Source: Streptomyces sp. TS71-3
GTDB taxonomy: Bacteria > Actinomycetota > Actinomycetes > Streptomycetales > Streptomycetaceae
NCBI RefSeq assembly: GCF_018327685.1
Contig: NZ_BNEL01000003.1
Span: 310,001 to 374,000 of the forward strand
Direction of reading: 5' to 3'
DNA length: 64,000 bases
Position 1 is the stretch's first letter, and each line of letters begins with the position of its first letter. A program made the translations under genes and the position numbers. Under the pieces are notes generated by a model that saw only the letters and a program-made list of their open reading frames with translations, had not been told where the DNA came from and searched no databases. Shown piece after piece: positions 52,402-61,555 of this stretch.

Positions 52402-54537
52402 CTACCGCAGCTCCTTCGGACACGGCGTACCCCTGGGCAGCTGGTACGGCGCGCCCAGGCGGTAGACGCCGGCGTGTGGGGCGAGCAGTTCGGTCCAGCG
52501 GTCCCCGGACGCGTCCTCCCCGGTCTCCATCAGGCAGCCGTTGACGTTCTCGAACGACTTCAGCGAGCCGTCGGGGCGCTGCTTCGACTCCTCGGTCTCC
52601 CGGGGCGGCGCCACGCCCTTTCCGTGCTCGTCGATGAGGCTCAGCCAGGGTGAGTACGGGATCCGGATCAGCACCCGTCCGGCCCGCTTGACCTTGATCG
52701 TCAGCTCGCCCTCCTCCGCCCGGTCCACCACCGCGGGCGGCGTGGCGAGCGGCATGGGGTCGGTGACGGCGAAGAGCTGCCAGTTCGCGTCGCCCCAGAT
52801 CTGCTTGAGGTAGGGCTGGCCGCGCCGCAGCAGCTGCCGTTCCCGCTGCCCGCCGTCGCCGTCCGGCTGCTCCTTGGGCAGCACCACGTAGTGGACCGCC
52901 CAGCGCCGCAGCCATTCGTGGTAGTTCGCGGAGTTCAGGGTGTCGTCGTAGAAGAGCGGGTTGCGCTGCATGTCGGCCTGGCGGTTCCAGCCGCGGGCCA
53001 GGTTGACGTACGGCGCGAGCGCGGACGCCTCCCGGTGGCTGCTGGCGGGGACGACCTCGACCCTGCCCCGTTCCGCCTTGATCACCTGGAGCTGGTGCAC
53101 CAGCGGCGCCAGCTGGTGGGCCCAGGAGGCCGCGGGGCGAGTGCGCACGATGTCCCCGACGGTGTGGATCCCTATCCACGTCACGAAGCCCACCAGCGCC
53201 AGCACCATCGCGTACCACCTGCGGGTGCGCGGCCTGGTGAACGGCAGCGCCGCCAACAGCACCGCTCCGCTGAACAGCATCGCCAACCGCGTGATGTTCG
53301 AGCCGACCTGCGAGCTGACCAGCCAGGCGAGCACCACCGCGAGCGTGTACACGGCGCTGGTGATGCGGACCGTCACCCACCGCTCGGGCACCAGGAAGAA
53401 CGTGGCGAGGCCGGCCGCCGTGGGCCACAGCGCCGACAGGACCGTCATGGGCTGGGTGCCGGAGAACGGGAACAGCCAGGCCGACAGCGCCACCACCGCG
53501 AGCGGCGCGAGACCCAGCGCGTACGCCCCGGGGCGGCGCCGCTGGAGGAAGAGCGCGACCGCGATCAGGCCCACGAAGAGCCCGGCCACCGGCGAGGCTC
53601 CCGTGGCGAGGCCGGCCAGCGGCGCCGCGACGGCCGCCTTCGCCCACCGCTTGTGCCGCCAGCGGTACGGCCAGCAGAACACGGCGGCGACGGCGCCGAG
53701 CCCGAACATGGCGCCGAGCCCGAAGGTGACGCGTCCCGAGACGGCGTTGCACAGCAGCCCCAGGACGCCGATGAGCGCCGGCGGCAGCGGCCTGCGCACG
53801 GCGCGGCTGCGCGTCAGGATCATGGTGAGCAGCGCGGCCGAGACAGTGCCGGCGACCATCATCGTCGTCCGCACCCCGAGCACCGACATCAGGTACGGCG
53901 ACACCGCGCTGTACGAGACCGGGTGCATGCCGCCGTACCACGCGAGGTTGTACGCGGAGTCCGGGTGCCGTCCGACGAACTCGGCCCAGGCGTCCTGCGC
54001 CGCCAGGTCGCCACCGCCGTTCGCGAAGACGAAGAACCAGACGACGTGCGCGAGGGCCGCGAGGACGGTGGCCACGGTCACCGGGTGAAGGCGCGCGAAC
54101 ATCCGGATGCGGATCCGGATCCGGGTACGGCTCGGGTTCCGCTCGCGCACGGGCCCGGTCTCCGGTGCCTCCGGGCCCGCCGCTGCCGGCCGGGCCTCCG
54201 GTGCCCCCAGGGTTTCCGCCGTCGGCCGCTTCCGCGGTGCCTCGGCGGCCGGCCGCTCTTGCGTCACGTCCGGCACGGGCCGCGCACCCGCCGGGGCGGT
54301 GTCGGAACCGGTGTCGGTGGCGGCGCCAACGGCGGTGTCGGAACCGGGGTCAGGGTCGCGCGGGCGCGCCGGATCCGGGGCGCCCGGGGCTGCTGGCGCG
54401 CCACGGCCGTCCCGCTGGTCCTGTCCCGGGGACTGCGGTATTCGTGTGTCCGCACCCGCACCCGCACCCGCACCCACGCTCCCACCGGCGCCCGTCTCGT
54501 CGGCGCCGTCGGCCCGCGTCGGCTCCGCAGTGGCCAC
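52402..54537 (-). CDS. Large polytopic membrane protein, GT-C-like or unknown
   Basis: 711 aa; the GTG at 54537 has GGGAGAG 5 nt upstream. The first 140 residues are Pro/Ala/acidic and disordered, then about 12 helices (VTVATVLAALAHVVWFFVFA, SAYNLAWYGGMHPVSYSAVS, YLMSVLGVRTTMMVAGTVSA). An extracytoplasmic C-terminal domain of about 230 residues follows (VVPASSHREASALAPYVNL, RWAVHYVVLPKEQPDG, GDANWQLFAVTDPMPL). The HPVSYS loop after helix 1 and the C-terminal lumenal domain recall GT-C glycosyltransferases, but annotation pipelines often call such proteins 'MFS'. I cannot choose. Confidence 0.7.
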   Translation of the reverse strand: MATAEPTRADGADETGAGGSVGAGAGAGADTRIPQSPGQDQRDGRGAPAAPGAPDPARPRDPDPGSDTAVGAATDTGSDTAPAGARPVPDVTQERPAAEAPRKRPTAETLGAPEARPAAAGPEAPETGPVRERNPSRTRIRIRIRMFARLHPVTVATVLAALAHVVWFFVFANGGGDLAAQDAWAEFVGRHPDSAYNLAWYGGMHPVSYSAVSPYLMSVLGVRTTMMVAGTVSAALLTMILTRSRAVRRPLPPALIGVLGLLCNAVSGRVTFGLGAMFGLGAVAAVFCWPYRWRHKRWAKAAVAAPLAGLATGASPVAGLFVGLIAVALFLQRRRPGAYALGLAPLAVVALSAWLFPFSGTQPMTVLSALWPTAAGLATFFLVPERWVTVRITSAVYTLAVVLAWLVSSQVGSNITRLAMLFSGAVLLAALPFTRPRTRRWYAMVLALVGFVTWIGIHTVGDIVRTRPAASWAHQLAPLVHQLQVIKAERGRVEVVPASSHREASALAPYVNLARGWNRQADMQRNPLFYDDTLNSANYHEWLRRWAVHYVVLPKEQPDGDGGQRERQLLRRGQPYLKQIWGDANWQLFAVTDPMPLATPPAVVDRAEEGELTIKVKRAGRVLIRIPYSPWLSLIDEHGKGVAPPRETEESKQRPDGSLKSFENVNGCLMETGEDASGDRWTELLAPHAGVYRLGAPYQLPRGTPCPKELR

Positions 54538-54936
54538 TGAGGCTCTCCCTGTTTCTCCCGGCGGGTCCAATGGGTGGCGTCTCGGGAAACTCCCAGTGGT
54601 GGTCCGGTGACGTACCCCGATCTCGCGACGCTAGCACGCGCCCTCCCGGCGGGAACGCGGGTGGCGCCACGCCATTCGACATATGCCGCAGGCAGCCCCC
54701 AATGGGGCAACACAAGGGGCCCCGGATGGGGCCCGAAGGGGCCCGAAAGGGGCGCGGGGAACTGCGCGAGAAGCCACGACGAAACTCGCAGACCGCGACC
54801 GACCCCAGGGGGCAAACCCGCCCGTACGGAACCCGCCCGTACGGAACCCGCCCGCACGGGCCCCCCGAAGGGGCGCCCCCGGAGGACCGGCAGCCCAGAA
54901 GCCCGGAAGCCCGGCTACCCGGCGCCGGAGGCGCGC
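54538..54936. other. Intergenic region between two minus-strand genes, with repeat core
   Basis: 399 bp: upstream region of the polytopic membrane protein and 3' flank of the carboxypeptidase gene. It includes one exact reverse copy of the GCGCAGTTCCCC core (54748-54767) and a 15-bp tandem repeat, ACGGAACCCGCCCGT, near 54826-54860. No gene is seen. Confidence 0.5.
54748..54767 (-). repeat. Single exact copy of the intergenic 20-bp core
   Basis: Exact reverse complement of the core found in the arrays at 50.7 and 63.2 kb, here as a lone copy and in opposite orientation. Confidence 0.9.
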
Positions 54937-57900
54937 TTAGCCGAGGCGCGTGAACTTCGCCCCGTACCCCGGCTCGCTGAGGCCCCTCTGGAGCGCCACC
55001 GGCACCTTGATCGCGCTGCCCTTGCCGCCGCCGCTGCCACTGCCAGCCGCGGCTCCGCCGACGCTGAGCGAACCGACCTCCGTGCCCGCCTTCGCCTCGT
55101 GCGGCAGGGTCTTGCCCTGCGGGTCGTTCAGGCCGAGGTGCACCTTCAGGCCGGACCAGCCGACGGCGGTGACGTCCTTCGTGGCCACGACCGGGGTCTG
55201 CCCCCCGAGGCCGTCGTCCACGTACCCGACGACGTCGCCCTTCTTCAGGACCACCGCGGACTTCAGCGCGTCACGGGCGGCGAGCATGACCGGCTTGCTG
55301 ACGTTGTTGACCGTGTCGATGATCGACGGGCCCTGGTGCTGGCCGAGCACCGCGCCGACGACGGTGACGGTCTGCCCGTCGACCTCCTTGCGCGCCGCGA
55401 AGACCAGGTTGCCGCCCGCCTTGGTGGTGGAGCCGGTCTTGATGCCGATGGCGCCGTCGTACGGGACCAGGTTGTTGTAGTTCCGCCAGTTGTGGCCGGA
55501 GGGGTCCTTCCACTGGGGCAGCCTGGTGATGTCCATCAGCGCGGGGATCTTCACCAGCTCGTCCGCGAGCTTCACCTGGTCCTCGGCGGTGCTCACGGTG
55601 GTCGGGTTGAGGCCCGACGGGTCGGTGTACGTCGTGTGCTTCATGCCGAGGTCCTTGGCCGCGGCGTTCATCTTCGCGACGAAGGCATTCTGGGAGCCCG
55701 CGTCCCAGCGCCCGAGCAGCCGCGCCACGTTGTTCGCGGACGGGATCATGATGGCCGAGAGCGCCTGCTGGAGGGTCAGCATGTCGCCCTCGTGGATGGT
55801 GTCGACCACCGACTCGCCCTCGGACTTGAGGCCGCCCTCCTTCTCCGCGGTCGCGTCCACCCGGATCTTGGGTCCTGGCTCGCCGCTCTTCAGCGGATGG
55901 TCCTTGAGGACGAGGTAGGCGGTCATGGTCTTGGCCACCGAGCCGATCGGGACGGGCTTCTGGGCACCGAAGTGGTCCATCGTCCCGATGCCCGAGACGT
56001 CCATCCAGCCCTGTCCCTCGGTGGGCCAGGGCAGCGCCGCACCGCCGCCGTCGAAGGCGAAGGTGTCGTCGGCGGTGAGCGCGAGCGTCGGGTTCGGCAG
56101 CGGCCTGACCGCCTGTACGACCGCGAAGACGATCGCCAGCAGCACCACCAGCGGCGTCCAGATCTTGACCCGGCGCAGCGCGGAGCGGACCACGGTCTGC
56201 CGGGGCGGCGGGGTGTTCGTCAGCTCGGCGAGCAGATCGAGCGGCGGCCGCGGCGGTACCGGCATCTCGTTGGTGTTCCGCAGCCCCGGGGTGCCCTCGG
56301 GGTCCGCGCCGGTGCGGCCCGGGGCGGGCGCCGGCTCGTCCAGCGGCTTGAGCGCGACGAACTTGCTGGTCCGCTCGGCGGGGCGCTCGGGCACGTCCGT
56401 GCCGCGGGCGCCGGAGTCCGCGCCGGTGGGCCGGGCGGGCGGCAGGGGCACGGACAGAGGGGGCCGGGCGGCCTCCGTGGCGGGCTTGGACGGGGCGCTC
56501 GGGGCTTCCTTGCCGGTGTCCGGCGCCCCGGACGGGACGGAGGTACGGGAGGCCTTGGCGGCGGCGCCCCCGGCCCCGCCCCCGGCCCCGGTCTCGGCTC
56601 CGGTCTCGGCCCCGGTCTCGGCCCCGGTCTCGGCTCCGGTCTCGGCTCCGGTCTCCGCCTCGCCGCCGTCGGCATCCTCGGCCGCGGCGCCGCGGCCGCC
56701 GTTCCACTTCAGGGCGGTCGTCGGCCGGTCGACGGGCGGCGCCTTCGGGGCGCGGAAGACGGCGGTCTTCTGATCGACGCCCCCCGCACCGGGCCCGCTC
56801 GGGCCCTCACCGGGCGCCTCGGACTCTTCGGAGGGCTCAGGTCCCTCGGAGGTCTCAGGTCCGTCAGAGGCACCGGGCTTGTCGAGGGCCCGCGGCTCCT
56901 CCCCGGCCTCGGTCTCGTCGGAGGCCCCGGATCCGTCGGCCGGCTCAGGGGCGTCGGCTGCCTCGGGCTCATCGGAAGCTTGGAGGTGCTCGGTGGTACC
57001 GGACGTGCCAGACGTGCCGGACGTGCCAGACGTGCCGGTCGCTTCGGGCTCGTCGGAGGCGCGCGGCTCCTCCCCCGCCCCGCGCTCGTCGGCGGCCTCG
57101 GACCTGCCGGTTACCTCGGGAGCCCCGCTGTCCGCGGACCCCTTCGCGGCCGCAGACCCACCAGCGGCCTCGGGCTCGCTGCCGGCCGCGGCCGCAGGCT
57201 CGTCAGTGGCCGCGGGCTCTCGGGCCTCCCAGCCCTCGCCGCCCTCTTCGTCACCGTCATTGCCATCGTCGTCATCGTCGGCCGATCCGCTCCCGCCGTC
57301 CGGGCCGTCGCCCTCCTCGGCAGAAGCACCGGCACCCGCGCCGGAGTCCTCGTCCGCACCCGCGGCACCCTCGCCGCCGGACCGGCCATCCGCCTCACCG
57401 GAAACATCCGCAGGATCCGCACCACCGGGTACATCAGATCCATCCGCAGCACCGGACTCACCCGCATCCCGCGAAACATCCGCACCCTCGGAGGAGTCCG
57501 CACTCCCGAAGACGTCCGAACCCCCTGAGGCGTCGGCACCCCCAGGGACATCCGCACCCCCGGGGACATCCGCACCCCCGGGGCCATCCGCACCCCCTGA
57601 GGCATCCGCGTCAGCGGAGACATCCGCACCGCCGGAAGCGCCCCCACCACCGGAAACACCCTCACCACCGGAAACACCCACGTCACCCGACGCCCCCCGG
57701 TCGTCCGCCGCGGCTTCCGCCGCCGCCTCCGCGGTGCCGCTTTCGGGTTCCTTTCGCTGCGGGGCAACCGATCCGGCACCCTCCCGCGTCATTGTCTGCG
57801 CAGGGGACGCCGAGGGCTCAGCGCGCTCGGCCGGTGTCCGGAAGACCGCGGTCGGCTGGTCGACGCGTGCGCGGGCCACCGCGTGCCGGGGGTCGGATGC

Positions 57901-58008
57901 GTCGGGCGAGGGGGAAGGGCCGGGTTCGGGTTCCCCGGTCGGGCCCCCGGGCGACTCCTGCTGCTCCGACCTGTCGGGGGACTGACCCGCCACCGATGCC
58001 TCCTCCAT
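54937..58008 (-). CDS. D-alanyl-D-alanine carboxypeptidase (S11, PBP5/DacA-type) with giant disordered N-terminus
   Basis: 1023 aa, about twice the family norm. Residues 1-610: cytosolic, disordered, rich in Asp/Glu/Gly/Ala/Ser, with repeats (GGADVPGGADVPGGAD, GTSGTSGTSGTSG, ETGAETGAETGAETG) and two or three copies of a (V)DQPTAVFR-like motif near residues 50, 420 and 435. One helix at about 620-645 (IWTPLVVLLAIVFAVVQAV), then the extracytoplasmic S11 domain with SxxK (GSVAKTMTAY), SxN (SANNVARLL) and KTG (KTGSTTKAG). The enzyme trims peptidoglycan stem peptides. The TAVFR motifs and long acidic region may recruit divisome or phosphorylation partners; this is inference. Confidence 0.9.
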   Translation of the reverse strand: MEEASVAGQSPDRSEQQESPGGPTGEPEPGPSPSPDASDPRHAVARARVDQPTAVFRTPAERAEPSASPAQTMTREGAGSVAPQRKEPESGTAEAAAEAAADDRGASGDVGVSGGEGVSGGGGASGGADVSADADASGGADGPGGADVPGGADVPGGADASGGSDVFGSADSSEGADVSRDAGESGAADGSDVPGGADPADVSGEADGRSGGEGAAGADEDSGAGAGASAEEGDGPDGGSGSADDDDDGNDGDEEGGEGWEAREPAATDEPAAAAGSEPEAAGGSAAAKGSADSGAPEVTGRSEAADERGAGEEPRASDEPEATGTSGTSGTSGTSGTTEHLQASDEPEAADAPEPADGSGASDETEAGEEPRALDKPGASDGPETSEGPEPSEESEAPGEGPSGPGAGGVDQKTAVFRAPKAPPVDRPTTALKWNGGRGAAAEDADGGEAETGAETGAETGAETGAETGAETGAGGGAGGAAAKASRTSVPSGAPDTGKEAPSAPSKPATEAARPPLSVPLPPARPTGADSGARGTDVPERPAERTSKFVALKPLDEPAPAPGRTGADPEGTPGLRNTNEMPVPPRPPLDLLAELTNTPPPRQTVVRSALRRVKIWTPLVVLLAIVFAVVQAVRPLPNPTLALTADDTFAFDGGGAALPWPTEGQGWMDVSGIGTMDHFGAQKPVPIGSVAKTMTAYLVLKDHPLKSGEPGPKIRVDATAEKEGGLKSEGESVVDTIHEGDMLTLQQALSAIMIPSANNVARLLGRWDAGSQNAFVAKMNAAAKDLGMKHTTYTDPSGLNPTTVSTAEDQVKLADELVKIPALMDITRLPQWKDPSGHNWRNYNNLVPYDGAIGIKTGSTTKAGGNLVFAARKEVDGQTVTVVGAVLGQHQGPSIIDTVNNVSKPVMLAARDALKSAVVLKKGDVVGYVDDGLGGQTPVVATKDVTAVGWSGLKVHLGLNDPQGKTLPHEAKAGTEVGSLSVGGAAAGSGSGGGKGSAIKVPVALQRGLSEPGYGAKFTRLG

Positions 58009-58215
58009 AGCTCTGCGCTCATGACGTCCAACGCCAAGTCAACCCCACCCGGGAGCCGGTGTCCGAACCGTGTCCCAGTGTCCCGTGTGAGGGGTTGACC
58101 CCTGTGCAAGACGAGAACGACATACCTACCGGTTCCCTTACGAAGCGGTCACGCACTCTCGACAGACCAATGTGAGAGGGGTCACCCTGTCATTCATCCA
58201 CGCGGGGAGGCATGG

Positions 58216-58959
58216 ATGGGCAGGAGCCGCAGAACAATTCCGGAGGAGCTTCTGCTGCTCGCTCTGGACCCGACCACGGGTACCACAGCGCAGCCGCAGT
58301 CGCTCGACCTCGGTCTGGCCGGAGCGCAGCTAGTGGAGCTCGCGCTGGCCGGACGAATAGCCCCAGACGGGGATCGTATCGCCGTGGTGGTACCACGGCC
58401 GACAGGAGATCCAACACTGGACTGCGCACTGGAGTTGCTGCGAAGGCGCGGCGCCCCGGTCCGGGCGGTCCACTGGATCGGCGGGCCCCGGTTGGGGCTC
58501 CGCCAGACGTATCTCTCACACCTGGAGCGGTGCGGCATGGTGCACGCCGTCGCGGGCCAGATGTGCGGGGTGCTGCCGACCACTCGCTACCAGGCCACGG
58601 ACACGGCCATCAGCCGGGAGATCAGGTCCCGGCTGGACTCCGCGATCCGCACCGGCGTACCGCCGGACCCGCGGACCGCGGCGCTCGCCGCCCTGGCCCA
58701 CGCGGTGGGGCTCGGCAAGCACCTCTATCCCGGCAACGAGGGGCGTTCCTCACGCTCCCGGCTCCGGGACCTCATCAGGCACGACCCGATGGGCGGCCTC
58801 GTGGCGCACGCCGTCATGGACGTCCAGAACGGTGTCGCGGCACAGCCTCGGCGCGGTCCGGCCCCCACCGGGCCACAGTCCGGGCGGCCCGCAGCGGAGC
58901 CCGGCAGGGTTCCGACGCAGCCACGCCACGGGGCCATGGCACGCGCCGTGGTCCATTGA
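58216..58959 (+). CDS. GPP34 (GOLPH3/VPS74-like) family protein
   Basis: 247 aa; ATG at 58216. Starts RTIPEELLLLALDPTTGT with the family's GLAGAQLVELALAGRI segment, then IAVVVPRPTGDPTLD, and the helix-rich second half (RTAALAALAHAVGLGKHLY, then GLVAHAVMDVQNG). Eukaryotic homologues bind phosphoinositides at the Golgi; the role in actinomycetes is not established, though these genes are very common in Streptomyces. It diverges from the carboxypeptidase gene with a 207-bp promoter region. Confidence 0.9.
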   Translation: MGRSRRTIPEELLLLALDPTTGTTAQPQSLDLGLAGAQLVELALAGRIAPDGDRIAVVVPRPTGDPTLDCALELLRRRGAPVRAVHWIGGPRLGLRQTYLSHLERCGMVHAVAGQMCGVLPTTRYQATDTAISREIRSRLDSAIRTGVPPDPRTAALAALAHAVGLGKHLYPGNEGRSSRSRLRDLIRHDPMGGLVAHAVMDVQNGVAAQPRRGPAPTGPQSGRPAAEPGRVPTQPRHGAMARAVVH

Positions 58960-59563
58960 CACCAGGGCATCAGCGCCAGGGCGCAGCCGGTAACCAGGCA
59001 GCGCACAACCAGATAGAGCAACCCGGAGAAGGACCGCGCACGACCGCGCGAGATCGCGCAGGGCCTAGCGGGAACGAGTTGGACCTGCAAGATCAGCACG
59101 ATCGCGCGAGACGGATCCGGGCCGATCCGGCGGAAGCCGGCACCATCCCGACCAGATCCAGAACCGGCCGGGGCGGCCCCCGACGGACCGCGCACGACAG
59201 AAGTACCGCCTGACAACGATGTACCGGAACCACCGATCCAGCAGAGGCACGCGGCACGGACTCAGGAACCGCGCTGCGGCGGCCGAGCCGCAGTCCCAGG
59301 ACCCGGCCCGGGAGCCGCTGGGCCGCGCGGAGCGCCGGCCGCCGGACGTCACGGACGACGACTCCGGCCCGGCGCCCCGCGCGGCCCCATGTGCGGCGAC
59401 GGCAGGCCGGACGGGCGGGCGGACGCCGGCCGAGGCGGACCCGGGCCCGGCGACAGCGGCCCAGGCCCCGGCCCCGGCCCCGGCCCCGGCCCCGGCCCCG
59501 GCACACGGTTGCGCGCGGGGGCGTTCGGGCGACAAACTGTCCGTCAAGCCCTGGGTGCGCGCC
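58960..59563. other. Intergenic region, low-complexity, no gene
   Basis: About 600 bp downstream of GPP34. Open frames on both strands have Arg/Pro/Ala translations and no ribosome site. It includes a run of CCCCGG/GGCCCC hexamers near 59463-59505. Confidence 0.5.
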
Positions 59564-59607
59564 GTATATTTACGGCATATCTGCCGCATATCTCTTGCAT
59601 ATCCGCC
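59564..59607. promoter_or_regulatory. Four GyATAT repeats at exact 11-bp spacing
   Basis: GTATAT at 59564 and GCATAT at 59575, 59586 and 59597, each followed by variable bases (TTACG, CTGCC, CTCTT, CCGCC). The 11-bp period equals about one helical turn. The palindrome CGGCATATCTGCCG (59573-59586) overlaps the second and third copies. The block lies about 100-140 bp upstream of the XRE regulator start and is much more AT-rich than its surroundings. Likely autoregulatory operator or bent DNA. Confidence 0.6.
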
Positions 59608-59702
59608 GTTTCCCAGCGGTGGCGAGCCTCTTGGTGGCAATCTGCTCAACAGCAGATACGCAAAGTGCTGGCCCGGGGGCCGAAAGCCGGAGGTGCACGT
59701 CC

Positions 59703-60560
59703 GTGGCGTCCAATGTCAATCCCACCGTAAGACGACGCCGTCTCGGCCAGGAGCTGCGCAGACTGCGTGAGCTGAAGGGCATGACCGCCGAGGAGGTCGC
59801 CGAGCGGCTGCTGGTCTCGCAGTCGAAGATCAGCCGGCTGGAGAACGGCCGCCGCAGCATCAGCCAGCGCGACGTCCGCGACCTGTGCGGGGTCTACGAC
59901 GTCGAGGACCAGCGCGTGGTCGAATCGCTGATGCAGATGGCCAAGGACTCCCGCCAGCAGGGCTGGTGGCACTCCTTCGGCGACATCCCGTACAGCGTCT
60001 ACATCGGCCTGGAGACCGACGCCGCGTCGCTGCGCGTCTACGATCCGCAGGTCGTTCCGGGCCTGTTGCAGACCAGGAACTACGCCGAGGCGCTGATCAG
60101 GGGCGCGCTGCCCGAGACGCCGGCGGCCGACGTCGACAAGCGGGTGCAGGTCCGCATGCGCCGCCAGGACCGGGTCTACGCGTCGGAGACCCCGCTGCGG
60201 CTGTGGACGGTGATGGACGAGGCGGCGCTGCGCCGGGTCGTCGGCGGTCCGGGCCTGATGCGCGATCAGCTCGACCACCTCGTCGAGCAGTCCCAGCTCC
60301 CGCATGTGACCGTGCAGGTCATCCCGTTCGAGATGGGGGCGCATCCGGGAATCAACGGCCAGTACGCGATTCTGGAATTCCCGGACGCCAGCGATTCCAG
60401 CGTGGTCTATATCGAGGGTGTCACCAGCGACCTCTATCTGGAGAAGTCGGGTGACGTCCAGAAATACAGCGTGATGTACGAACACCTGCGGGCCCAGGCC
60501 CTGAACGTGGAACAGTCGCGCGATTTCATTTCGAAGATCGCCAAGGACTACGCACGTTGA
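59703..60560 (+). CDS. XRE-family regulator with DUF5753 (Scr1 type)
   Basis: 285 aa; the GTG at 59703 is preceded by GGAGG (59689-59693), 9-nt spacer. XRE helix-turn-helix (LGQELRRLRELKGMTAEEVA, LVSQSKISRLENGRRSI), then the DUF5753 effector domain (YDPQVVPGLLQTRNYAEALI, DRVYASETPLRLWTVMDEAA, then VTVQVIPFEMGAHPGINGQY). In Streptomyces these genes usually stand beside a DUF397 gene, as here, and some regulate development or antibiotics. The phased GyATAT block upstream is its likely autoregulatory site. Confidence 0.93.
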   Translation: MASNVNPTVRRRRLGQELRRLRELKGMTAEEVAERLLVSQSKISRLENGRRSISQRDVRDLCGVYDVEDQRVVESLMQMAKDSRQQGWWHSFGDIPYSVYIGLETDAASLRVYDPQVVPGLLQTRNYAEALIRGALPETPAADVDKRVQVRMRRQDRVYASETPLRLWTVMDEAALRRVVGGPGLMRDQLDHLVEQSQLPHVTVQVIPFEMGAHPGINGQYAILEFPDASDSSVVYIEGVTSDLYLEKSGDVQKYSVMYEHLRAQALNVEQSRDFISKIAKDYAR

Positions 60561-60864
60561 TGCCGGTTCAGGGACACCGATGACGCGCTGAAGGCACACC
60601 GATGAGGAACTACGCCTTCCGGAAATGCCGTGGTGATGGAGAAAGCCGGAAGGCCGCGTTCACTTCGCTGGAAGGTGCCGCACGGTACACCTGTATTGGT
60701 GGCGGCGGAAGCAGCGTTGGAATATGCCATCCGGTCGAGTGAACGCCTCGTTCAGCGCCCAAGCGGGACGAGTAGCGTCGATCACCGTCGACGCCCCGGC
60801 GCCGACGGGGCGCCGCCGAGCGCGGCGTGCCAGTTCCATCACGACTGGTTGAACCGGAGCAATC
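60561..60864. other. Spacer between XRE gene and DUF397 gene
   Basis: 304 bp with no convincing gene. ACACCGATGA occurs twice near 60575 and 60595. It likely holds the DUF397 promoter. Confidence 0.4.
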
Positions 60865-61074
60865 ATGGCAATCAAGCAGGGCGCTACGTCCACGTGGACC
60901 AAGTCCTCGTATTCCACGGGGAACGGCGCATGCGTCGAGGTCAAGTCGCCGGTTTCGCACGCGATCGCGGTGCGGGACTCCAAGGTGCCGGAAGGGCGTG
61001 CGCTCGCGTTCGCGCCGCTGTCCTGGACCGCCTTCGTATCTGAAGTGACCCGGGGCGCCTTCCACCTCGGCTGA
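60865..61074 (+). CDS. DUF397 small protein
   Basis: 69 aa; ATG at 60865 with GGAGC 7 nt upstream. Typical DUF397 pattern: TWTKSSYSTGNGACVEVKSP, AIAVRDSKVPEGRALAF, SWTAFVSEV. These proteins pair with Scr1/BldB-type XRE regulators and may work as a toxin-antitoxin-like or co-regulatory module. A palindromic hairpin follows at 61171. Confidence 0.93.
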   Translation: MAIKQGATSTWTKSSYSTGNGACVEVKSPVSHAIAVRDSKVPEGRALAFAPLSWTAFVSEVTRGAFHLG

Positions 61075-61170
61075 ACACCGCGGGCGGGCAGGCCCCGTCC
61101 GTGCACCACGCCATGAGCCCTCTCGACTGGTTCGCCGTCCCGGCCGAGGGGGCTCGGCCATGTCCCCATA

Positions 61171-61200
61171 CGTGCACACACCACCCCCCGGGTGTGCACG
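61171..61200 (+). terminator. Hairpin after DUF397 gene
   Basis: CGTGCACAC (61171-61179) pairs with GTGTGCACG (61192-61200), with a C-rich loop. Confidence 0.5.
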
Positions 61201-61555
61201 CCCGCCCGCACCACCGGCCGCCCGGGACCCGCATCCCTGGGCGGCCGTCTCGTTGGCGGGCAACTCTTGGGTATGTCTGACGAAGTGCTCGCTCATGGTG
61301 GATTCGCCGGAGCGGCCACGACAACCGGCGAATGGGTCAAGAGACGGTAAAATCGTTCTGCTTTCTGACCTCCGTTCATATCCGTGACCTCTACAGGTCT
61401 TGACCAGGGCCCGGATCCGACGGTTCAATCCCCGAAGTCCCCTCCCGCAACGGTTGTCCGACCTGGGGGCCCGGCCCACGCCCCGCACCGTGGGGAGTGC
61501 TGGCGAAGAGCGCACCGGTACGTGGAAGTTCACAAGGCGGACCCCAGGAGGGGGC
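61201..61555. other. Upstream region of sodium:solute symporter
   Basis: 355 bp with an AT-richer stretch near 61340-61385 (GGTAAAATCGTTC), the probable promoter. No gene. Confidence 0.4.

Noticed and set aside
59065..59649. Open frame on the minus strand upstream of the XRE regulator
   Set aside because: Low-complexity Ala/Gly repeat translation from CCCCGG hexamers, no ribosome site, and it overlaps the phased regulatory repeats.
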